From JBDTSW01 sp963799815 (GTDB lineage Bacteria; Actinomycetota; Thermoleophilia; Solirubrobacterales; 70-9): a stretch of DNA of 64,000 bases. This document shows positions 9,024 to 16,994 of the stretch, in pieces. The number at the start of each line of letters is the position of its first letter. Positions within the stretch are counted from its first letter, which is position 1. Location: positions 248,001-312,000 of the forward strand of contig CAWCYG010000001.1 of the NCBI GenBank assembly GCA_963799815.1, read 5' to 3'. The notes under the pieces are model-generated. The model did not search any database, was not told the DNA's origin, and saw nothing but the letters and a program-made list of their open reading frames with translations. A program made the position numbers and the translations under genes.

Positions 9024-9185
9024 ATGGCGACGCCGGTGGTTGGATACGACGGCTCCGAGTGCCCCCATACCGCCCTCGATCACGCGATCGCTCTGGCCAA
9101 GGGCCTGGGTGACGACATCGTCGTCGCCTACGGGTAGCTCATCCACCTCTCCGAGCATCCCGTGCTCGTCGTTCCTTCGGACTGA
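9024..9185 (+). pseudogene. universal stress protein (UspA) relic, internally deleted
   Basis: The start codon lies two bases after the permease stop. The first 37 codons encode a recognisable UspA N-terminus (MATPVVGYDGSECPHTALDH, then AIALAKGLGDDIVVAYG), with beta strand 1 and helix 1, and end at TAG (9135-9137). The same frame continues after the stop as LIHLSEHPVLVVPSD and ends at TGA 9183-9185. That is the normal last strand of a Usp domain. About 90-100 residues from the middle, including the G-x2-G-x9-G ATP loop, are missing. It is therefore a relic produced by an internal deletion, not a functional stress protein. Confidence 0.75.
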
Positions 9186-9235
9186 GACTGGATCCCAGGC
9201 AGCGCCCTACGCTCGGTCGTGGCTAGGCTGAGGCC

Positions 9236-10300
9236 ATGAGCCTCTACGCCAAGCTCGCTGCCCTTCCGATTGTCGTCTCCTCCTACGAGCTCGAAGAGCG
9301 CGACCGCGAGTACGGCGACTTCACCCGCCCCTCAACGATCATCCACCTCCGCGGCTCCGGCGAGGAGGGGCTCGGGGAGGACGTCGTCTACACGGTGCTC
9401 GACCACATGGCGCACCGGGACGCGGGCCCGATCCATGACTTCTCCGGCGCGACGACGCTGGGAGAGTTCTGCGATCAGGTCGGCGAGCTCGATCTGTTCG
9501 AGGGCGCACCGCCGGAATACGAGGCGTCGCGCCATTACCGCCGCTGGGCGTACGAATCAGCGGCGCTCGACCTGGCGCTGCGTCAGACCAACCTCTCGCT
9601 CCACGAGGCCGTTGGCCGTGATCCGAAGCCACTCGGTTTCGTCTGCTCGACCCGCCTGGGGAGTTTCGGCGAGGACGCTGCGGCTTCGAGCACGAAGCCG
9701 CTCCGCGACCGGCTCGCGAAGTACCCGACGCTCGAGTTCAAGCTCGACCCCGAGAACGACTGGAGCGCGGAGCTGATCGCCGAGATCAGCGGCCTCGCCC
9801 CCGTGCGGGTGCTCGACCTGAAGGGGCTCTACCGCGGCACCCCGGTCGACGTGGCGACCGATCCCGAGCTCTATCGCTCAGTCGCCGAGGCGTTCCCCGA
9901 TGCCTACCTCGAGGACCCGGACATAAACGACGAGACCCGCCCGGTCCTCGAGCCGCACGACGAGCGCATCACCTGGGACGCCAACCTCCACTCGCTGGCC
10001 GATGTGAAGGAGCAGGCGCGCAAGGCGATCAACTCCAAGCCGTCGCGTTTCGGGTCCCTGCGCGAGCTGCTCTCCATCTACGAGTACTGCGAGCAGGAGG
10101 AGATCGCGATCTATGGAGGCGGCCAGGGCGAGGTCTCGATCGGCCGCGGCCAGATTCAGTATCTGGCTTCGCTCTTTCACCCGAATACGCCGAACGACAC
10201 CGCTCCGTCGGGCTTCAACGACCCTGCCGTGCCCGAGGGAATGCCCTCGAGCCCGATGGATCCGGTTCCGTCGGCAACGGGGTTTCGCTGGGCCGAGTAG
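9236..10300 (+). CDS. enolase-superfamily (mandelate racemase / o-succinylbenzoate synthase-like) protein
   Basis: A 354-residue protein with an enolase-superfamily layout: an N-terminal capping domain, then a barrel. The motifs in order are LEFKLDPEND (possible catalytic lysine), VRVLDLKG (metal Asp), YLEDPDIND (metal Glu/Asp), RITWDANLHS (metal Asp), and AINSKPSRFGSLRE (opposite-face lysine). YGGGQGEVSIGRGQIQYLAS near the end replaces the usual final barrel strand. The enzymes abstract an alpha proton from a carboxylate and then isomerise or dehydrate, but specificity cannot be read here. It stands alone, with a clear ATG and no strong Shine-Dalgarno. Confidence 0.7.
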   Translation: MSLYAKLAALPIVVSSYELEERDREYGDFTRPSTIIHLRGSGEEGLGEDVVYTVLDHMAHRDAGPIHDFSGATTLGEFCDQVGELDLFEGAPPEYEASRHYRRWAYESAALDLALRQTNLSLHEAVGRDPKPLGFVCSTRLGSFGEDAAASSTKPLRDRLAKYPTLEFKLDPENDWSAELIAEISGLAPVRVLDLKGLYRGTPVDVATDPELYRSVAEAFPDAYLEDPDINDETRPVLEPHDERITWDANLHSLADVKEQARKAINSKPSRFGSLRELLSIYEYCEQEEIAIYGGGQGEVSIGRGQIQYLASLFHPNTPNDTAPSGFNDPAVPEGMPSSPMDPVPSATGFRWAE

Positions 10301-10404
10301 CGCCCCCGCGCCGCTGGCGTGCTTCGGTATCCCTAAGCCCTGCTTCGGCTGGCCGAACTCCGAGATTTCGCTAGCGTCGCCACGAATCGACCCGAGGAGA
10401 CCAG

Positions 10405-10935
10405 ATGCCCGAGCGTTCCTTTCCAGAGGCCCTCAACGCCCAGATCGCAAACGAATTCAGCGCGGCGATGCAGTACATCGGCGCCGCCGTGTACTACGAC
10501 GTCGAGACGCTCCCGCGCCTCGCGGCTTTCTTCTACCGCCAGGCCCTCGAGGAGCGCGAGCACGCGATGATGATGGTCCAGTACCTGATCGACGTTTCGG
10601 AGCCGGTCGAGATTCCCGACATCAAGGGCCAGCAGAGCAGCTTCAGCGACGGAGTCGCGCCGGTGAAGATGGCGCTCGAGCAGGAGCAGCGCGTTGGTGA
10701 GGAGATCTACTCGCTGTTCGAGCTCGCGCGCGAGACGAAGGACTACCGGGCCGAGCAGTTCATGCAGTGGTTCGTGAAAGAACAGGTCGAGGAGGTCGCC
10801 CTGATGCAGGACCTCTTGAGCGTGGTCGAGCGCTCAGCCGAGAACCTGTTGCTGGCCGAGGAGTTCGTCGCCCGCGAAGGGCTTGGCGAGGAGGAGGACG
10901 ACCCAACGGCGCCCCCGCCCGCCGGCGGCGGCTAG
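10405..10935 (+). CDS. non-heme ferritin
   Basis: A 176-residue four-helix ferritin. Ferroxidase ligands are visible: NEFSAAMQYIGAAVYYD (Glu of helix A), EEREHAMMMV (E-x-x-H of helix B), ALEQEQRVGEEIYSLF (helix C) and EQVEEVALMQD (helix D). It oxidises Fe(II) and stores the mineral core in a 24-mer in the cytoplasm. A GAGGAGA ribosome site precedes the ATG. The tail after residue 160 is acidic then Pro/Gly-rich (EEEDDPTAPPP), longer than in E. coli FtnA. It overlaps the convergent NTF2-like gene by four bases. Confidence 0.9.
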   Translation: MPERSFPEALNAQIANEFSAAMQYIGAAVYYDVETLPRLAAFFYRQALEEREHAMMMVQYLIDVSEPVEIPDIKGQQSSFSDGVAPVKMALEQEQRVGEEIYSLFELARETKDYRAEQFMQWFVKEQVEEVALMQDLLSVVERSAENLLLAEEFVAREGLGEEEDDPTAPPPAGGG

Positions 10936-11408
10936 GCCCGCCCCGCGCGGTACTGCTCGAGGCCCTGTGCGGCCTCCGAGCGGACCTTGTTCCGGACGAT
11001 TGGCGACCAGCCGAGCACAGCCCCAATGGGACCGAGGGCCATCCGGGTCCACTTCCAGAGGTCAAAGCGATCGTGATGCTCGATGATCCGCCCGGCGTCA
11101 TCGAAGGTGAAGCTGGCGTCGATCTCGTTTACGACCTTGCGCCCGGTCCGGAAGGTGTAACGCGCGGTCCAGTGCGCGCCGCCGGTTGAGTCGTCGGCGT
11201 GCGGCCCTGAGAGCCCCACGCTCAGGTCCTCCGCGCGCGCCGTGAGCATGCGCCACATGTCGCCGACTTCCTCGCCCTCGAGGTCGGGGAAGACCGGGTC
11301 TCCGAACCGGGCGCCCGGCGCGTAGCAGGCGGCCATCGTCTCCGCGTCGCCCGCGTCGAAGGCTGAGTAGAGGCGGCGGATGGTCTCCAGGTTCGCGTCG
11401 CGGCCCAT
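10932..11408 (-). CDS. NTF2-like / SnoaL-family protein
   Basis: A 158-residue cone-fold protein: helix LETIRRLYSAFDAGDAETMA, then YAPGARFGDPVFPDLEGEEV, a TARYTFRTGRKVVNEIDASF strand and IIEHHDRFDLWKWTRMALGP. This is the polyketide cyclase/limonene epoxide hydrolase-like superfamily used for many small-molecule roles, so no function is assigned. The C-terminal stretch after residue 125 continues as a helical extension. It is convergent with ferritin, overlapping by four bases, and divergent from the FKBP gene. Confidence 0.75.
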   Translation of the reverse strand: MGRDANLETIRRLYSAFDAGDAETMAACYAPGARFGDPVFPDLEGEEVGDMWRMLTARAEDLSVGLSGPHADDSTGGAHWTARYTFRTGRKVVNEIDASFTFDDAGRIIEHHDRFDLWKWTRMALGPIGAVLGWSPIVRNKVRSEAAQGLEQYRAGRA

Positions 11409-11446
11409 GGGTTGCAGCTTCTCAGGTTCACCTCGTGAACAAATGC

Positions 11447-11493
11447 GGACGCCTTCGGCGTCCTTTACACGCTGCTTTCGGAGCTAAAGCTCC
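11447..11493. other. two small hairpins in a divergent intergenic region
   Basis: Between the divergent NTF2-like and FKBP genes lie a 7-bp stem (GGACGCC-TTC-GGCGTCC, 11447-11463, followed by TTTAC) and a second 5-bp stem (GGAGC-TAAA-GCTCC, about 11480-11493). The second sits inside a weaker ACACG/CGTGT pairing. They could be a promoter-proximal regulatory structure, or the first could be a weak terminator reading rightwards. No protein-coding frame is evident here. Confidence 0.35.
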
Positions 11494-11516
11494 TCGTGTG
11501 AATACATTTGCGCGCC

Positions 11517-11993
11517 ATGAACAGCCGCCTGGTCGCCCTCACCGTGTCCGCTGCCATGCTCGCCAGCATCGTGGTGGTCGTCCTCGTCACTGGCGGCGGC
11601 GACGGCTCTGACACCCCCGAGGAGCTCACGAAGCCCGAGGTCGAGGTGCCCGAGGGCCCGCCTCCGGACGAGCTCGTTGTCGAAGACCTGGAGGAGGGCG
11701 ACGGGACCGCCGCCGCGGCCGGCGACCAGATCACGGTCCAGTACGTCGGCGTCGACTACGAGACCGGCGAGGAGTTCGATTCCTCCTACGGCAACCCCGA
11801 GCCCTTCAGCTTCGCGCTGGGCACCGGCGCCGTCATCCCCGGCTGGGACGAGGGCATCGAGGGCATGAAGGAGGGCGGCCAGCGCCAGCTCGTGATCCCG
11901 CCCGACCTCGCCTACGGGGAGCAGGGCCAGCCACCTGCAATCGGCCCCGACGCCACCCTGGTGTTCGTGGTCGACCTCGTCTCGGTCGAGTAA
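11517..11993 (+). CDS. FKBP-type peptidyl-prolyl cis-trans isomerase, membrane-anchored
   Basis: 158 residues from ATG 11517: a signal-anchor helix (LVALTVSAAMLASIVVVVLV), a short acidic linker (SDTPEELTKPEVEVPEG) and one FKBP domain. Domain landmarks are ITVQYVGVDYETGEEFDSSY, PFSFALGTGAVIPGWDEGIE, GMKEGGQRQLVIPPDLAYG and LVFVVDLVSVE, all matching the active-site shell of the family. It catalyses proline isomerisation, probably on proteins outside the membrane. The upstream in-frame TTG (11508) is a less likely start because no ribosome site supports it and the signal segment fits the ATG. Confidence 0.88.
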   Translation: MNSRLVALTVSAAMLASIVVVVLVTGGGDGSDTPEELTKPEVEVPEGPPPDELVVEDLEEGDGTAAAAGDQITVQYVGVDYETGEEFDSSYGNPEPFSFALGTGAVIPGWDEGIEGMKEGGQRQLVIPPDLAYGEQGQPPAIGPDATLVFVVDLVSVE

Positions 11994-12147
11994 GGCCAGC
12001 CGGCCAGGGAATCCGGCAAAGATGCCCCTGCCGGGGGCGGATGGCCGTTTCGGAGCGCTGCCGACGGGCAGATGGTGGGGACCGACGCCCCGGGCGCGAA
12101 TTCGGCGCACGGGCGGCACCCGCAAGGCCCAGTGAAAGGACAGGTTG

Positions 12148-12594
12148 ATGGAGCTGAGCAGCGGCGGCGTGCAAACGCCGCCGGAAACACGTGAGGACGG
12201 AGACGAGCAGTCGATCGCTGACCTCGTCAAGCAGCTCACCGAGCAAACGCAGAACCTCGCCCGGAAGGAGGTCGAGCTGGCGAAGGCGGAGGTTGCGACC
12301 AAGGGAAAGCAGCTCGGGATCGGCGCTGGAGCCTTCGGCGGCGCGGGGGTCATCGGCTTCTACGCGTTCGGGGCACTGACGGCAGCGGCGATCCTTGCTT
12401 TGGCCACCGGGATGGCCGGCTGGCTGGCGGCACTGATCGTCGCGGTCGTCTACGGCGCGATCGCCGGAATCCTCGCGCTCATGGGCAAGAAGAAGGTCGA
12501 ACAGGGAGCGCCCCCCACGCCCGACGCGGCGATCGACAGCACCAAACGTGACATCGAGGCCGCGAAGCGCGGCGCAAAGGAGGGTCGCTCGTGA
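12148..12594 (+). CDS. Holin-X-family (phage holin-like) membrane protein
   Basis: 148 residues. An amphipathic helix (SIADLVKQLTEQTQNLARKE, then VELAKAEVATKGKQLG) precedes two tight membrane helices (GAGVIGFYAFGALTAAAILAL, with GWLAALIVAVVYGAIAGILA). A charged coil tail ends in DIEAAKRGAKEGRS. This matches the actinobacterial Holin-X family, which is chromosomal and usually next to DUF3618 proteins, as here. Despite the family name there is no prophage around it. The tail overlaps the next start by four bases (GTGA), giving a translationally coupled envelope operon. Confidence 0.8.
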   Translation: MELSSGGVQTPPETREDGDEQSIADLVKQLTEQTQNLARKEVELAKAEVATKGKQLGIGAGAFGGAGVIGFYAFGALTAAAILALATGMAGWLAALIVAVVYGAIAGILALMGKKKVEQGAPPTPDAAIDSTKRDIEAAKRGAKEGRS

Positions 12595-12926
12595 GCAGTA
12601 GCAGGACCAGCTCGAAGGAAAAGCCACCGGCCGCCGACGGTGAGACCCGGGAGTCGGAGGAGATCAAGGCGGACATCGAGACGACCCGCGAGGACCTCGG
12701 CGACACCGTCGAAGCGCTGGCCGAGAAGACCGACGTCAAGGCCCAGGCAAAGAAGAAGGCCACCGAGACGAAGGAGCAGACTCAGGCGAAGGTCGACCGA
12801 GCGACCTCCTCGGCGAAGTCAGCCGTTTCGGAGCTCCCCGAGAAGGTCAAGACCAATCCCGTGCCGTTCGCCGCGGCAGCCGTCGGGGTCCTCGCCGCGG
12901 TCTGGGTGCTGAGGCGCAGGGGCTAG
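12591..12926 (+). CDS. DUF3618-family membrane-tethered protein
   Basis: 111 residues with the family core SEEIKADIETTREDLGDTVE, then ALAEKTDVKAQAKKKA, a lysine/glutamate-rich coil, and one C-terminal membrane helix (PFAAAAVGVLAAVWVLRRRG). Function is unknown. The family is found in actinobacterial gene strings with Holin-X and DUF4235 members, as in this window. It is cotranslated with the Holin-X gene through a GTGA overlap and followed three bases later by the DUF4235 gene. Confidence 0.8.
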   Translation: MSSSRTSSKEKPPAADGETRESEEIKADIETTREDLGDTVEALAEKTDVKAQAKKKATETKEQTQAKVDRATSSAKSAVSELPEKVKTNPVPFAAAAVGVLAAVWVLRRRG

Positions 12927-12929
12927 GCG

Positions 12930-13208
12930 ATGGGCTCGCTCGCATTTCGACCCGTCAGCATTCTCGGCGGCCTCCTCGGTGGATTGATCGCGTCGAAGAT
13001 CTTCGAGTTCATCTGGGGCAAGTTCGCGGACGAGGAGGCTCCCGAGCCCGGCCACAAGGAGGTCTTCTGGCCGACGCTGATCGTGGCGATGACGGTGGAG
13101 GGGGCGATCTTCCGAGCCACCCGCGGATTGATCGACCGTGGGACCCGGGTCGCCTTTGAGCGGACCACGGGCTCTTGGCCCGGGGAGGAGAAGCCCGACA
13201 AGAAGTAG
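12930..13208 (+). CDS. DUF4235-family small membrane protein
   Basis: 92 residues: a glycine-rich N-terminal helix (VSILGGLLGGLIASKIFEFI), then IWGKFADEEAPEPGHKEVFW, a second helix (IVAMTVEGAIFRATRGLIDRG) and the conserved close TGSWPGEE. This is the DUF4235 pattern. No biochemical role is known. Third gene of the envelope string; the YihY/BrkB gene starts 24 bases downstream behind a GGGAGGAG site. Confidence 0.8.
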   Translation: MGSLAFRPVSILGGLLGGLIASKIFEFIWGKFADEEAPEPGHKEVFWPTLIVAMTVEGAIFRATRGLIDRGTRVAFERTTGSWPGEEKPDKK

Positions 13209-13232
13209 GGCTTCGGGAGGAGTGCGGCAGGC

Positions 13233-14268
13233 ATGACAGAGACAACGCACCGCGAGAGATCCGATACCAGCCGGAGAGGACGGTGATCGCGATCGGGAGG
13301 TCAGAGAGGACGTCGATCCCCCGCGCGCGGACTACGCGCCTGAAGGCACGGATGCCCGCAGAGGGCTGTGGCCGACGCTGAAGCGGACGGCAACCGAGTT
13401 CAGCGAGGACAACATGATGGACTGGGCGGCCGCCCTGACCTACTACGGCCTCTTGTCGCTCTTTCCGGCTCTGATCGCACTGGTCTCGATCATCGGGCTC
13501 TTCGGCGATCCGGAGGCCACCACGCAGCAGGTCACCGACATCGTGACCGACATCGGACCCAGCTCTGCGGCTGACACATTCGCGGGCCCGATCGAGTCGA
13601 TCACCTCGAATCGCAGCGCGGCGGGGGTTCTGCTCATAGTCGGCCTCGCCGTAGCGCTTTGGTCCGCCTCCGGGTATGTCGGCGCCTTCATGCGCGCGTC
13701 GAACATCGCCTGGGAGACCCCGGAGGGTCGGTCTTTCCTCAAGCTGCGACCGCTACAGATGCTGGTCACCCTCGTCATGGTGATCATGCTTGCCGTGGTG
13801 GCGCTCGCTCTGGTCCTCACGGGGCCGATCGTGGAAGCGGTTGGCAGCTCGATCGGGGTCAGCGACACCGTGACGACGGTCTGGGACATCGCCAAGTGGC
13901 CGGTCCTCCTGGGGGTCGTGATCTTGATGTTCTCGGTCCTCTACTACGCCGCGCCTAACGTGAAGCTCCCGGGCGTCAGGTGGATCACTCCAGGCAGTGC
14001 ATTTGCAGTCATCGTCTGGCTGCTCGCGTCGGCCGCGTTCGCCTTCTACGTCGCGAACTTCGGGTCGTACGACGAGACCTACGGCACCCTGGGCGGCGTC
14101 GTGACGATGTTGGTCTGGATGTGGATCACGAACCTGGCGCTGCTCTTCGGGGTCGAGCTGAACGCAGAGCGGGAGCGCAGCCGCGAGCTCGGGGCGGACG
14201 TTTCGCGCGCCGATCGCGAGATTCAGCTGGAGCCGCGAGCCGAGCCGAGAGACCAACGCAGCACGTGA
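13233..14268 (+). CDS. YihY/BrkB-family membrane protein, N-terminal frameshift
   Basis: A polytopic membrane protein of the YihY (UPF0761)/BrkB family, which is of uncertain transport or envelope function. The recognisable domain begins TLKRTATEFSEDNMMDWAAA and contains YYGLLSLFPALIALVSIIGL, then about six helices ending WITNLALLFGVELNAERER. From the ATG at 13233, behind a GGGAGGAG site, the first 17 codons read MTETTHRERSDTSRRGR to a TGA. A neighbouring frame continues without a stop as EDVDPPRADYAPEGTDARRG and runs into the domain. The frame must change near 13270-13286, presumably by a one-base error. Starting at ATG 13414 would remove a conserved N-terminal helix. The C-terminal tail is charged. 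Confidence 0.8.
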
Positions 14269-14283
14269 GTCAAGTGCCGACCG

Positions 14284-14682
14284 ATGTCTGACGACGGCAG
14301 CCCCCAAGCGGGGATCCTGAGCCTGCCGCTGGCGATGCTGGGCGCCTTGCGTGCGGCCACCGATCTGCTCGGGCGGGCGAACGAAATCGAGCGTTCGCTC
14401 GCCCGTGGCGGCACCCATGTCCAGCAAGTGCTCGACGAGGTGCTCGAACGCCTGAAGCCGCTCGAGGATGAGATCGATGATCTGCGCGAGAGCGCGAAGG
14501 CCCTGACCGCCGAGCTGGAAGAGATGCGTACGGCCGTAAAGCCGCTATCCCGGCAGATGGGTGAGCTGCACCCGACGATCGCCCGCCTGGAGGGCTCGCT
14601 CGAGCATGTCATCGACCGCGTTCCCGGGCTGTCGGCCGACGAGGCTGCGGAGCGCGGCGAGGAGATTGCCGAAGCGCGCTGA
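14284..14682 (+). CDS. coiled-coil hypothetical protein
   Basis: 132 residues with a short hydrophobic patch near the start (AGILSLPLAMLGALRAATDL) followed by an almost continuous acidic heptad coil (VLDEVLERLKPLEDEIDDLR, then ESAKALTAELEEMRTAVKPL). It ends DEAAERGEEIAEAR. I recognise no family. It follows the YihY/BrkB gene by 15 bases and may belong to the same envelope operon, where it could act as a scaffold, but that is inference. Confidence 0.6.
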   Translation: MSDDGSPQAGILSLPLAMLGALRAATDLLGRANEIERSLARGGTHVQQVLDEVLERLKPLEDEIDDLRESAKALTAELEEMRTAVKPLSRQMGELHPTIARLEGSLEHVIDRVPGLSADEAAERGEEIAEAR

Positions 14683-14798
14683 CCCCGGCTGCCCCCGACA
14701 GGGCCGTGGGCAATCACTGACCAAGGTGAGTGCCCTGCACGCCACCCCAGAGAGCCGCCCCCGAATTGGATCGTCGGTCGTTGGGTAACCGGGCTTCG

Positions 14799-15077
14799 AT
14801 GGCCGAGAAGCCGACGTTGTACGTCTGTCACGGAGACGACGAGGGGCCGCGGGTGCATCCCTGCCGGCGGGTACAGGAGGCCTTGCGGGCCAGGGGGATC
14901 GAGTACGAGAAGGTGATCGCGGCTCACGGCCACCCGATCCCGTTCCTGCGCAAGGGCTCACGCGAGGAGCTGCGGGCGGCGACCGGGGACACGAAGCTTC
15001 CGGCGCTGAAGCTGGCTGACGGGACGGTGCTCGCCCACTCGAAGGCGATCCTGTCCTGGGTCGCGGAGCAGCCCTGA
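14799..15077 (+). CDS. glutathione S-transferase N-terminal / glutaredoxin-like protein
   Basis: 92 residues of a single thioredoxin fold: KPTLYVCHGDDEGPRVHPCR, a helix (RVQEALRARGIEYEKVIAAH), the cis-proline strand TKLPALKLADGTVL, and AHSKAILSWVAEQP. It lacks the C-terminal all-alpha domain of full GSTs. HPC supplies one cysteine at the helix start, as in monothiol-type proteins. The ATG at 14799 is preferred over an upstream in-frame ATG (14730) because the fold begins right after it. Substrate unknown. Confidence 0.65.
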   Translation: MAEKPTLYVCHGDDEGPRVHPCRRVQEALRARGIEYEKVIAAHGHPIPFLRKGSREELRAATGDTKLPALKLADGTVLAHSKAILSWVAEQP

Positions 15078-15491
15078 GCGCTGCCCTTCTCCGGTCAAGC
15101 AGTCCGGCGGTATCCCGACGCCCCGAGCCGAAAGCAACCGCGACCTCCCATCGCCGCCATCGGGACAAGGGACGCCCCTGCAAAGGACGAGGACGGGAGC
15201 GACGGGACTCGAACCCGCGACCTCCGGCGTGACAGGCCGCGGCAGCGGCTACGACGCGGAACGCCTCATCCGGCCTAATCCCGCATGGTTACTGACGATT
15301 CCAGGCCTCTTGGAGGTCAATTCCCTGCGGAGCCGGGCGGGAAGGGACTGATCATGGCCAGAACTTTGCCGAGGTCCCTCCGGAGCTATGGGTCAAGCGG
15401 CGGCGCGATGCTCGCTCCAAGAATCCCTAGAAGCTCCAGGAATTAGCTGCTTTAAGGTTCTGAGAGTCGAGAGCGGAGGAGGTCGCGTGAG
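15078..15491. other. non-coding stretch with a tRNA-derived fragment
   Basis: This 414-base gap holds no convincing gene. It contains the partial tRNA-Asp copy described at 15179-15239. About 250 bases of low-information sequence lie between that copy and the VOC gene. I see no inverted-repeat ends, integrase fragment or promoter that I can defend. Confidence 0.6.
15179..15239 (-). repeat. direct repeat copy 1: truncated tRNA-Asp 3' half, attachment-site-like
   Basis: 61 bases match 15973-16033 with two mismatches. The match covers the tRNA-Asp from the anticodon loop to the discriminator base (15194-15239 here) plus 15 bases of 3' flank. The 5' half of the tRNA is absent, as the sequence diverges at 15240. 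That is the segment tyrosine integrases usually duplicate when an element enters a tRNA gene, and the copy lies on the expected (3') side of the intact tRNA. Confidence 0.7.
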
Positions 15492-15866
15492 ATGTGCCCT
15501 GTCAGCGTTCGCTACATCGCCAAGAATGTCGAGTCCACGGCCGCGTTCTACCGTGACAACCTCGGATTCACCGTCGAGATGAGCCCGGCCCCCGGGTTTG
15601 CGGTGCTGTCCCGTGGGGATCTGCACCTGCTGCTCAACGCGCCGGGCAGCGGCGGCGCCGGTGAGGCGATGCCCGACGGCCGGATGCCCGAGGCGGGGGG
15701 ATGGAACCGGATCCAGCTCGAGGTCGAGGATCTGGCCGGTGAGGTCGAGGCCCTGCGCAAGACCGGCGCTCGCTTTCGCAACGAGATCGTGACCGGTAAA
15801 GGCGGGAGGCAGATTTTGCTCGAAGACCCTTCCGGCAACCCAATCGAGCTCTTCCAGCCAGGCTGA
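15492..15866 (+). CDS. VOC-family (glyoxalase/bleomycin-resistance fold) protein
   Basis: 124 residues with the vicinal oxygen chelate pattern: VRYIAKNVESTAAFYRDNLG, then FTVEMSPAPGFAVLSRGDLH, WNRIQLEVEDLAGEVEALRK and GRQILLEDPSGNPIELFQPG. The last segment holds the usual metal-ligand Glu. Substrate is unknown; members include dioxygenases, lyases and antibiotic-binding proteins. It is the only gene between the two tRNA-Asp-derived direct repeats and so may be cargo of a decayed integrated element. Confidence 0.8.
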   Translation: MCPVSVRYIAKNVESTAAFYRDNLGFTVEMSPAPGFAVLSRGDLHLLLNAPGSGGAGEAMPDGRMPEAGGWNRIQLEVEDLAGEVEALRKTGARFRNEIVTGKGGRQILLEDPSGNPIELFQPG

Positions 15867-15972
15867 TTGAGACCCAGCCGCTGATCCCTGAGGTTTGGTC
15901 GAGCGCCGTCGCGACGCAGGGCGGCGGGCGTGAAGCCGCTTTGCATGGGAAGCGCGACAACTAGCGTTCCGT

Positions 15973-16061
<89 letters not shown>

Positions 16062-16129
16062 TGGACCGCGCCTCAGTCTACGGCGCTGCTTCTGAAGGCT
16101 GTTGACACCCTTGGGAGAATTCCTCGGTG

Positions 16130-16987
16130 ATGGTACGGCTGGGTGCAAAGGGGCGAGTCGCGAGTGCGGCGGTCGTGCTGACCGCGCTGTGCGCCGCCGC
16201 GGGCTCTCCGGCGAGCGCCGCCGGGCCAAGCGAGAAGCGCGTCGTCGGTGGCGTCGAGGCAGATCCGGCCGATTGGCCGTTCGCCGCGGCATTGGTGACG
16301 CAAGGCAGCCAGTTCTGCGGAGGGTCGGTGATCGCGCCGAAGGCGGTGCTGACGGCGGCCCACTGCGTGTGCCGGTCGGACGACAAGGCCCGCCGTGGCA
16401 CCTCGCGCTGCGCGCTCGTTGGCACGAACTACCGGGTGGTCACCGGGCGGCCCGACCTCACCGATCAGGCCTCCGGCCAGGCGCTGCGGGTGAAGCGGCA
16501 CATGGTCCATCCCGACTACCCGCGCACGTTCCGCCATGACTTCGCGGTCGTGCGCCTGCGCGAAGCCACGGACGCTCCGCCGGTCGAGCTCGCCTCACGA
16601 TCCGAGGACGATGTCGAGACCGGTGTCGGCGCCCCGCTGACGGTCGCCGGCTGGGGATCGACGACCCCGCAGCCACCCGGCACCCCGTCGACACTGCTGC
16701 TGGAGACCCGGCAGAACGTGATCCCGAAACGTGCCTGCAAGAAGGCCTATGGGTTCTTCCCCGCGAGCGAACAGATCTGCACGCGTGGTGAGCCCCTCCC
16801 CGGCGATGGCCGTACGAGCGCCTGCTACGGCGACAGCGGAGGGCCGCTGGTGGCGGACCTGACCACGGATCCGCTGCTGGTGGGTGTCGCCTCCTTTGGC
16901 GGCAGGCGCTGCGGCGTCAGGAAGCCGACCGTCTACGCCAGGGTCGCCGACGGTCTGCGCTTCATCCGCGCCGCCGCCGGCCTCTAG
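16130..16987 (+). CDS. secreted trypsin-like serine protease (S1)
   Basis: 285 residues with a Sec signal peptide (VRLGAKGRVASAAVVLTALC, cleavage after ASA or ASAA near residue 30). A chymotrypsin-fold domain begins RVVGGVEADPADWPF. The catalytic triad is complete: TAAHC (His about 78), HDFAVVRL (Asp about 137) and YGDSGGPL (Ser about 236). Several paired cysteines suggest disulfides outside the cell. Activation after cleavage before VVGG would follow the usual zymogen rule. GTG 16127 and ATG 16130 are both possible starts. The next gene begins seven bases after the stop. Confidence 0.9.
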   Translation: MVRLGAKGRVASAAVVLTALCAAAGSPASAAGPSEKRVVGGVEADPADWPFAAALVTQGSQFCGGSVIAPKAVLTAAHCVCRSDDKARRGTSRCALVGTNYRVVTGRPDLTDQASGQALRVKRHMVHPDYPRTFRHDFAVVRLREATDAPPVELASRSEDDVETGVGAPLTVAGWGSTTPQPPGTPSTLLLETRQNVIPKRACKKAYGFFPASEQICTRGEPLPGDGRTSACYGDSGGPLVADLTTDPLLVGVASFGGRRCGVRKPTVYARVADGLRFIRAAAGL

Positions 16988-16994
16988 CCCGAAC

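Noticed and set aside
12148..12594. Holin-X gene as evidence for a prophage
   Set aside because: Family is chromosomal in Actinobacteriota; no integrase, capsid, portal or lysin gene is nearby.
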